From contig CAAFMM010000311.1 of the NCBI GenBank assembly GCA_900764025.1, forward strand, positions 1-5,083: a stretch of 5,083 nucleotides of DNA. The letters are read 5' to 3'. This document shows, piece after piece, positions 1-5,083 of this stretch (within the stretch, counting starts at the first letter, position 1; every line of letters begins with the position of its first letter). This DNA comes from an uncultured Collinsella sp. (lineage in GTDB: Bacteria; Actinomycetota; Coriobacteriia; Coriobacteriales; Coriobacteriaceae). The notes beneath the pieces are model-generated. The model saw only the letters and a program-made list of their open reading frames with translations. It was not told the DNA's origin and made no database searches. A program made the translations under genes and the position numbers.

Positions 1-275
1 CCCAGAGTAAAGATGATGAGCGCTTGGTGCTTGCCGAGAACATCCTCGATCTGCTCGGTGGCACGGATAACATCATCGATGTAACTAACTGCGCTACCCG
101 TCTGCGCGTTAACGTCAAGGACAAGAGCGTCGTTGCACCCGAGGCTTCCTTCAAGGCGATCGGTACGCATGGTTTGGTGGTCCAAGGTCAGTCAATCCAG
201 GTCATCATCGGCCTTACCGTCCCGCAGGTTCGCGAGAAGTTCGAGAGCCTTCTGAAGTTCGAGAGCCTTCTGTAA
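1..275 (+). CDS. PTS permease, C-terminal EIIB domain (glucose/alpha-glucoside family), 5' partial
   Basis: This is the 3' end of a gene that begins left of the window. The frame is open from base 3 with no stop, giving about 90 visible residues. They form a whole EIIB domain of the glucose superfamily. It opens with a helix (ENILDLLGG) and carries the phosphorylation-site motif NCATRLRV, whose cysteine is codon 90-92. A conserved GLVVQGQSIQVIIG strand follows. In this family the EIIB cysteine takes phosphate from EIIA and passes it to the sugar bound by EIIC. An EIIB domain at the very end suggests an EIIC-EIIB order, as in maltose and alpha-glucoside permeases (MalX/GlvC type). The downstream 6-phospho-alpha-glucosidase supports an alpha-glucoside substrate, but that specificity is inferred. 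No EIIA is visible. The TTG at 24 is not the true start, because the domain is already under way there. The last 12 residues are a duplicated hexapeptide (KFESLL twice). Confidence 0.93.
   Translation, partial: QSKDDERLVLAENILDLLGGTDNIIDVTNCATRLRVNVKDKSVVAPEASFKAIGTHGLVVQGQSIQVIIGLTVPQVREKFESLLKFESLL
236..272 (+). repeat. 18-bp tandem duplication at the 3' end of the PTS gene
   Basis: The unit at 236-253 is repeated exactly at 254-271, and the next base also matches. The duplication is in frame and ends one base before the TAA stop. It adds a second KFESLL to the protein end. Perfect identity at the DNA level suggests a recent slippage event or a sequencing or assembly artefact. Confidence 0.97.
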
Positions 276-293
276 ACCATCGTCCATCGAAAC

Positions 294-332
294 AATCGGC
301 CTTGCGAGCCGGTATGCACCGCAAGGCCGATT
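294..332 (+). terminator. Intergenic hairpin after the PTS gene, possible terminator or attenuator
   Basis: A perfect 13-bp stem pairs 294-306 (AATCGGCCTTGCG) with 320-332 (CGCAAGGCCGATT) around a 13-nt loop, starting 18 bases after the PTS stop. The fold is strong, but no run of T follows on the + strand; the downstream bases are TCTAGAGATAAAAAA. It may be a weak or factor-assisted terminator, or an RNA-processing hairpin that lets the PTS and hydrolase genes be expressed at different levels. The core of the right arm (CGCAAGGCCG) recurs at 376-385, so the left arm has a second possible partner. Confidence 0.55.
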
Positions 333-403
333 CTAGAGATAAAAAACTCCACTTCTAGGTAACAATTCCAAACCGCGCAAGGCCGCGTGCGGGGACGGAT
401 TGA

Positions 404-1774
<1,371 letters not shown>

Positions 1775-1814
1775 GGACTGCTGTCTCGAACCCTCACGCA
1801 TCTCTGCTTCATTT

Positions 1815-1858
1815 GCGCCGCCGTGGTGTCCGGATTCGCCCGGATGCTGCGGCGGCGC
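1815..1858 (+). other. GC-rich nested hairpin between the GH4 gene and ychF, possible terminator
   Basis: A perfect 9-bp stem pairs GCGCCGCCG (1815-1823) with CGGCGGCGC (1850-1858). Inside its loop a second stem pairs TCCGG (1829-1833) with CCGGA (1840-1844). It begins 40 bases after the GH4 stop and ends directly against the TATACT box assigned to ychF. No T run follows on either strand, so it is not a classical intrinsic terminator. It may still end or weaken transcription from the sugar operon before the ychF promoter. Confidence 0.5.
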
Positions 1859-1864
1859 TATACT
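1859..1864 (+). promoter_or_regulatory. Probable -10 box of the ychF promoter
   Basis: TATACT matches the sigma-70-type consensus TATAAT at five of six positions. It lies about 38 bases before the ychF start codon, leaving a short leader that contains the AAGGAG ribosome site. No convincing -35 box is seen at 16-18 bp upstream, where the sequence falls inside the GC-rich hairpin. Confidence 0.5.
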
Positions 1865-1901
1865 TATGAAGTTTGAAGTACCTGTACCAAAAGGAGCTGT
1901 C

Positions 1902-2978
1902 GTGTCCCTTTCCATCGGTATCGTGGGCCTGCCCAACGTGGGCAAGTCGACGCTGTTCACCGCGCTTACCAAAAAGACCGGCCTTGCCGCCAACTACCCG
2001 TTTGCCACGATCGACCCTAACGTGGGTATCGTCGATGTGCCCGATAGCCGCCTGCAAAAGCTCGCCGCCATCGTTAACCCCGGCCGCATTGTGCCGGCTA
2101 CGGTCGAGTTCGTCGACATCGCTGGCCTGGTGAAGGGTGCCAACGAGGGCGAGGGCCTGGGCAACCAGTTCTTGGCAAACATCCGCGAGACCGACGCCAT
2201 CTGCGAGGTCGTGCGCTACTTTAAGGATCCCAACGTCATGCGTGAGGTGGGCCGCACGGGCGAGTTTGTCGACCCCGCCGGTGACGCCGATACCATCATG
2301 ACCGAGCTCATCCTGGCCGACATGGGCACGCTCGAGAAGCAGCTGCCTAAGCTCGAGAAGGAGGCCAAGCGCGACAAGGAGCTCATGCCCAAGTTCGAGG
2401 TCGCCAAGCGCCTGCTTGCCTGGCTCAACGAGGGCAAGCGCGCCGCATCCATGGAGATGACCGACGAGGAGCGTGCCGCCGCCAAGGGGCTGTTCCTGCT
2501 CACCATGAAGCCCATTCTGTATGTGGCCAATGTGGACGAGGATATGCTCAACGACGACTTGGCGCCCATCGACGGTGTCAAGCCGTTGCCCATCTGTGCC
2601 AAGATTGAGGCCGAGCTTTCCGAGCTCGATCCCGAGGACGCTGCCGACTACCTGGAGAGCCTGGGCCTGGAGCAGCCCGGCCTGGACGTGCTCGCGCAGG
2701 CCGCCTACAAGCTGCTCGGCCTGCAGTCGTTCTTTACGGCTGGTGAGATGGAGGTCAAGGCCTGGACGGTGCGTCAGGGCGCGACCGCCCCGCAGGCCGC
2801 CGGTGTCATCCACACCGACTTTGAGCGCGGCTTTATTAAGGCCGAGGTCATTGGCTACGACGACTACATCGAGCTCGGTGGCGAGCAGGGCGCCAAGGCC
2901 GCCGGCAAGCTGCGCATCGAGGGCAAGGACTATGTCATGGCCGATGGCGACGTCGTGCACTTCCGCTTTAACGTGTAA
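1902..2978 (+). CDS. ychF: Redox-regulated P-loop ATPase YchF (Obg/OLA1 family)
   Basis: This is a complete 358-residue protein, close to the roughly 363 residues of E. coli YchF. The family binds ribosomes, hydrolyses ATP in preference to GTP, and is linked to translation and oxidative-stress responses. The G1 P-loop is GLPNVGKST (residues 9-17) and the G3 motif is DIAGLVKGA (72-80), followed by the family hallmark GEGLGNQFL. At the G4 position the canonical NKxD is replaced by NVDE (210-213), the change that relaxes guanine specificity in this family. A charged helical region (about 140-195) fits the coiled-coil insert, and the end (about 275-358) fits the TGS domain. The GTG at 1902 is chosen because AAGGAG (1891-1896) lies five bases upstream and the protein then starts as family members do (MSLSIGIVGLPNVGKS). 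The in-frame ATGs at 1710 and 1866 lie in the preceding gene or next to the -10 box and have no ribosome site. Confidence 0.97.
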   Translation: MSLSIGIVGLPNVGKSTLFTALTKKTGLAANYPFATIDPNVGIVDVPDSRLQKLAAIVNPGRIVPATVEFVDIAGLVKGANEGEGLGNQFLANIRETDAICEVVRYFKDPNVMREVGRTGEFVDPAGDADTIMTELILADMGTLEKQLPKLEKEAKRDKELMPKFEVAKRLLAWLNEGKRAASMEMTDEERAAAKGLFLLTMKPILYVANVDEDMLNDDLAPIDGVKPLPICAKIEAELSELDPEDAADYLESLGLEQPGLDVLAQAAYKLLGLQSFFTAGEMEVKAWTVRQGATAPQAAGVIHTDFERGFIKAEVIGYDDYIELGGEQGAKAAGKLRIEGKDYVMADGDVVHFRFNV

Positions 2979-2989
2979 GGACCACGCAT

Positions 2990-3373
2990 ATGTTTAAATA
3001 TGGCAAAAAAGCCGGCTACATGGGTATTGCGCTGCTCGTACTTGCGGTGATTCCGCTGGTGGTTGCAGCGTGTGTTATCCCCAACATTGGCCCCGAGGTG
3101 GCAACGAAGTTTAACGCAGCCGGCGAGGTGACGCGCTGGGGTAAGAGCTACGAGCTGCTGGCACTGCCGGTGCTCAACCTGCTGCTGAGCGTGGCGACGT
3201 ACTTTACGGCGGGACGCCAGGCAAAAAACAACGAGGACTCCGCTGTGATGGCACGCCTTGCGTGCGAGCGCTACCTGCGTAACGGCTGCATCACGGGCGT
3301 GTTCCTCAATGTAATCAACGTCTACTTTATGTATTCGGCGATTACTGGAACGGGCTTTGGCTTTGGTTTCTAG
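2990..3373 (+). CDS. Small DUF1648 (SdpI-like) membrane protein
   Basis: This is a 127-residue integral membrane protein. Three hydrophobic segments are visible at about residues 9-32, 53-74 and 97-118. The stretch between the first two, containing KFNAAGEVTRWGKS (40-53), matches the DUF1648 signature, in which a short loop with F/W-N, G and RWG-K follows the first membrane helix. DUF1648 is found alone and at the N-terminus of SdpI, the immunity protein and signal receptor for the Bacillus SdpC toxin; most members have no known job. This copy is short and lacks the additional SdpI helices, so an immunity role is not claimed. The start is ATG at 2990. Its AAGGA ribosome site (2977-2981) overlaps the ychF stop, with only 11 bp between the genes, so the two are probably co-transcribed and translationally coupled. 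The C-terminus is a short TGFGFGF tail encoded by near-repeats of GGCTTT. Confidence 0.82.
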   Translation: MFKYGKKAGYMGIALLVLAVIPLVVAACVIPNIGPEVATKFNAAGEVTRWGKSYELLALPVLNLLLSVATYFTAGRQAKNNEDSAVMARLACERYLRNGCITGVFLNVINVYFMYSAITGTGFGFGF

Positions 3374-3382
3374 CTTGTCCTT

Positions 3383-3772
3383 TTAGGCAACGAGCCTGCA
3401 CACATATTCAATGGCTGCTGCGAGGCCGCCGCTCGATCGTGGTTTAAAGACCATGTCGGCGGCGGCCTCGTTTTCGTATCCGGCGCCGCGAAGGGCAAGT
3501 GCGATACCGGCTTCCAGGAGAAGGGGCAGACCGTGTTGGCTGGTTGCGATTACGGCAGCTTGATTGAGCGAGCAGCTGTGCGCTTGGCATTGGATGGCAA
3601 GTTCACCTTGCGCCGGGCAAGGGACCAGAACGGCGGCGACGCGACTTGATAGTAATGCAAATGCTGTGCGCTCATCGGGCGAAAGGCATTCTGCTTCAAC
3701 GACGACGAGCTTGGGCGGTGCGCTGTTTTTGCGAAGCGTGGCTCGGTACATGCGGACCGAAGAACCCGACAT
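3383..3772 (-). CDS. Hypothetical protein resembling a degenerate C-terminal HAD (Cof-type) domain
   Basis: This is a 129-residue protein with no family recognised outright. The second half looks like the end of Cof-type HAD phosphatases. Residues 74-94 (VIATSQHGLPLLLEAG, then IALAL) line up with the family's V-I-A-x-G-D-x-x-N-D-L-P-M-L-E-x-A-G. EAAADMVF followed by GGLAAAIE (102-122) lines up with the closing K-A-A-D-x-V and D-G-V-A-x-A-I. The catalytic GD and ND pairs are replaced here by AT (76-77) and HG (80-81), and the N-terminal DxDxT motif is absent, so it should not be an active phosphatase. The ATG at 3772 is preferred because AGGAG (CTCCT at 3779-3783 on the + strand) lies six bases upstream. 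The TTG at 3796 would have no ribosome site and starts inside the palindrome. The gene is divergent from the XRE regulator and may be its target. The HAD link rests on my own motif comparison. Confidence 0.68.
   Translation of the reverse strand: MSGSSVRMYRATLRKNSAPPKLVVVEAECLSPDERTAFALLSSRVAAVLVPCPAQGELAIQCQAHSCSLNQAAVIATSQHGLPLLLEAGIALALRGAGYENEAAADMVFKPRSSGGLAAAIEYVCRLVA
3421..3474 (+). terminator. Rho-independent terminator for the ychF operon, inside the convergent gene
   Basis: A perfect 12-bp GC-rich stem pairs CGAGGCCGCCGC (3421-3432) with GCGGCGGCCTCG (3459-3470) and is followed at once by TTTT (3471-3474). The 26-nt loop contains a small inner stem, TGGT with ACCA. It lies 47 bases after the membrane-protein stop, and the T run is present only in the + direction, which fits the end of the ychF transcript. 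The whole element is antisense to codons near the 3' end of the minus-strand gene. There the two arms encode the EAAAD and GGLAA parts of that protein, so the stem may owe part of its symmetry to alanine and glycine codons. Confidence 0.7.
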
Positions 3773-3795
3773 AGAAAACTCCTGTGTATTCGGCA

Positions 3796-3819
3796 AAACG
3801 TAAACTATAGTTTACGTTT
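3796..3819. promoter_or_regulatory. Perfect 24-bp palindrome, probable operator between divergent genes
   Basis: Both halves, AAACGTAAACTA and TAGTTTACGTTT, are exact reverse complements with no spacer. It lies in the 76-bp gap between the divergent hypothetical gene and the XRE gene. It contains -10-like hexamers readable in both directions, TATAGT (3806-3811) and TAAACT (3801-3806). On the minus strand TTGAAA (3838-3833) sits 18 bp from TAAACT, a plausible promoter pair. A dimeric repressor bound here would block both promoters. The XRE protein encoded next door is the obvious candidate, which would make the gene autoregulated. The binding is inferred; the palindrome is directly visible. 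Confidence 0.8.
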
Positions 3820-3848
3820 ATGTTCGGCTCCATTTCAAACTCGGCTGC

Positions 3849-4067
3849 ATGGACGAACGTGCGAAACAGATTCTTGGCAGGCGGGTCGAAGAGACACGCA
3901 GGGACCTTGGTATCTCCAAGGTTGATTTTTGTGTGGCGACAGGAATCAGCCGACCCTACCTCGACCGAATCGAAGGTGGGACGGCAAATTTCACGCTCAG
4001 GGTTCTATTTAAGATCGCGCCCGCACTCGGCATGACGGTGTCAGAGCTTCTCGAGGGTATCGAATAG
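3849..4067 (+). CDS. Small XRE-family helix-turn-helix transcriptional regulator
   Basis: This is a 72-residue protein made almost entirely of one Cro/C1-type HTH domain (about residues 8-68), with no extra ligand or protease domain. The pattern is typical. A first helix carries GRRVEETRRDLG (10-21). ISKVDFCVATGI (22-33) forms the helix and turn. The recognition helix SRPYLDRIEGG (34-44) is followed by LRVLFKIAPALGMTVSELL (50-68), matching the common ending of this family. It probably acts as a dimeric DNA-binding repressor. The only start available is ATG at 3849: no other in-frame start codon lies between it and the upstream stop at 3801. No Shine-Dalgarno sequence is seen, so translation may be weak, which is common for autoregulated repressors. 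It is divergent from the HAD-like gene across a perfect palindrome and convergent with the asparaginase gene, 22 bp away. A restriction-control, antitoxin or phage-repressor role is possible, but no partner for those is visible. Confidence 0.88.
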   Translation: MDERAKQILGRRVEETRRDLGISKVDFCVATGISRPYLDRIEGGTANFTLRVLFKIAPALGMTVSELLEGIE

Positions 4068-4076
4068 GGGATACCC
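4055..4076. other. Short hairpin at the convergent gene ends
   Basis: A 7-bp stem pairs GGGTATC (4055-4061) with GATACCC (4070-4076) around an 8-nt loop that contains the TAG stop of the XRE gene. It sits between two converging genes and could help end transcripts from either side. Neither direction has a T run, so its function as a terminator is uncertain. Confidence 0.4.
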
Positions 4077-4089
4077 GTCGAAAACTGAA

Positions 4090-5083
4090 TTACGCCATCG
4101 GGATGCGGTCGTGGTTGACTTGGCTGTAGAACAGGCGCTGAATCTCTGCCGCATCACGTGACTGACCGAGCGCCCACATGGTTTTGGCCACGAGCGTCTC
4201 GGTGGTCATATCGTCGCCGCGCAAAATACCCGGGTGATCGGCGTAGGCACGGCCGACCTCATAAACGCCCAGATCGAGGCCCTCTTCGGGGACCTGCGTG
4301 GTCATAACGACGGTGCGGCCCGAATCGACCCAGCGGAAAATCGCCTCCTGGAATGACTCGCCGGACTCGCCAAACTCGGGAATACCGCCAATGCCAAAAG
4401 TCTCCAGGATTACAGCATCGTAGCTATCGGCAAGGGCATCGAGGATGCCCGGGTTTACGCCGGGCGTAAGCTTGAGTACAAATACGCGCGGGTCGATGCT
4501 GTCGTAGAAACGCACCGGGTTTTCGCCCTGATGAGTGCCGTGGAGCCCATTGCGCACGATGCGGTCGTTGCGAATGTAGGCAATGGGCGGATAGTTGACG
4601 CTAATGAACGCGTTAAAGCTCATGGTGCGCTGCTTACGGGCGCGCGTGCCGGCAATGGCTACGCCGCCAAACACAATCGAGACGTCGTGCGAGTGCTCGT
4701 CGAGGGCGTAGAGCAGGCTCTGGTACAGATTGAGCTTGGCGTCGGTAAAAGGGTTGCCCATGGGCTTTTGCGAGCCGGTGAGCACGATAGGCTTGGGGCT
4801 GTCCTGAATCAGATAGGAAAGCGCCGCCGCGGTGTAGCTCATGGTGTCGGTGCCGTGCAGAATCACGAAGCCGTCGTGGTCGGCATAACCCTCGACGATG
4901 ACATCGCGGATACGCATCCAGTCGCTCGGGCGCATATTGGTACTGTCGATGTTCATGGGCTGCACGACGTCGAGCTCGCAGAGGCCCGAGATCTCGGGGA
5001 CGCTCTGGGCGAGCTCCTCACCGGTCAGGGCGGGGGAGAGGCCGTTGCCGTCCTCGGTCGATGCGATGGTGCCGCCCGTGGCG
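4090..5083 (-). CDS. ansA: L-asparaginase, type I (cytoplasmic), 5' partial
   Basis: The enzyme hydrolyses L-asparagine to L-aspartate and ammonia. The frame stays open to the right edge, so the gene starts outside the window. The 330 visible residues begin ATGGTIAS, the first asparaginase active-site signature, which normally lies about ten residues from the start; only a few residues are therefore missing. The second signature, HGTDTM, is at visible residues 76-81, and the conserved catalytic lysine lies in TGSQKPMG (106). The first-signature threonine and the T-D pair of HGTDT supply the rest of the catalytic set. Later conserved parts include ETFGIGGIPEFGE and TTQVPEEGLDLGVYEVG. No sign of a secretion signal can be judged because the N-terminus is cut off. 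The length and the GTDTMSYTAAALS and TGSQKPMG style fit type I enzymes better than the periplasmic type II. The GTG at 4965 is not the start, since it would remove the first active-site motif. The promoter is outside the window. Confidence 0.95.
   Translation of the reverse strand, partial: ATGGTIASTEDGNGLSPALTGEELAQSVPEISGLCELDVVQPMNIDSTNMRPSDWMRIRDVIVEGYADHDGFVILHGTDTMSYTAAALSYLIQDSPKPIVLTGSQKPMGNPFTDAKLNLYQSLLYALDEHSHDVSIVFGGVAIAGTRARKQRTMSFNAFISVNYPPIAYIRNDRIVRNGLHGTHQGENPVRFYDSIDPRVFVLKLTPGVNPGILDALADSYDAVILETFGIGGIPEFGESGESFQEAIFRWVDSGRTVVMTTQVPEEGLDLGVYEVGRAYADHPGILRGDDMTTETLVAKTMWALGQSRDAAEIQRLFYSQVNHDRIPMA

Noticed and set aside
357..370. GGTAACAATTCC, resembling on the opposite strand the start of a BglG/LicT antiterminator target
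   Set aside because: It is on the wrong strand for the downstream gene and the second half of the target is missing, so it is probably chance.
1809..2960. 383-codon open frame on the minus strand across ychF
   Set aside because: It is antisense to ychF, whose motifs are unmistakable. The translation is repetitive L/G/V/H-rich sequence with no recognisable domain.
3773..3796. TTG start at 3796 for the minus-strand hypothetical protein
   Set aside because: It has no ribosome site and overlaps the palindrome. The ATG at 3772 has AGGAG at six bases.
3564..3803. 79-codon + strand frame opposite the HAD-like gene
   Set aside because: It is antisense to the better-supported minus gene, has no ribosome site and shows no motif.
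3820..4035. 71-codon + strand frame with an ATG right after the palindrome
   Set aside because: It overlaps the XRE gene in another frame. Only the 3849 frame encodes a recognisable HTH domain.
3383..4067. Toxin-antitoxin pair made of the HAD-like protein and the XRE regulator
   Set aside because: The genes are divergent, not overlapping in one operon, and the partner shows no toxin-family motif such as HipA, HigB/RelE or ImmA. A regulator-target pair is the most that can be supported.

Overview
The window looks like chromosome of a GC-rich, gut-type actinobacterium. Collinsella or another member of the Coriobacteriia is the best guess. This rests on codon style, the GC-rich hairpins followed by TATACT-type -10 boxes, and the gene set. 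No marker in the window proves the taxon. Nothing mobile is visible: no insertion sequence, integrase, tRNA, CRISPR array or phage gene. Most genes are ordinary housekeeping or sugar-use genes.

Left part (1-1774, + strand): the C-terminal EIIB domain of a glucose-superfamily PTS permease runs in from the left edge. A 155-bp gap with a perfect 13-bp stem follows, then a complete family-4 glycoside hydrolase of the 6-phospho-alpha-glucosidase type. Together they suggest an alpha-glucoside route. The PTS imports and phosphorylates a maltose-like disaccharide, and the NAD+/metal-dependent hydrolase splits the 6'-phospho sugar in the cytoplasm. The EIIB gene ends in a recent-looking 18-bp tandem duplication.

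Middle part (1775-3474, + strand): a hairpin and a TATACT -10 box precede ychF, the ribosome-associated P-loop ATPase/GTPase. A small DUF1648 (SdpI-like) membrane protein follows, with its ribosome binding site overlapping the ychF stop codon. The pair appears to end at a strong hairpin plus TTTT, which lies inside the convergent gene.

Right part (3383-5083): a 129-residue minus-strand protein and a 72-residue XRE-family regulator are divergent, with a perfect 24-bp palindrome between them. The minus-strand protein resembles the C-terminal half of a Cof-type HAD phosphatase that has lost its catalytic acidic residues. This regulator-operator-target pair is the least ordinary part of the window. 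Last, a type I L-asparaginase (ansA) lies on the minus strand. It is complete except for its first few residues, which fall beyond the right edge.

The large minus-strand open frames across the GH4 and ychF genes (188-1993 and 1809-2960) are antisense shadows of GC-rich coding sequence. No gene-free stretch exceeds 300 bases.
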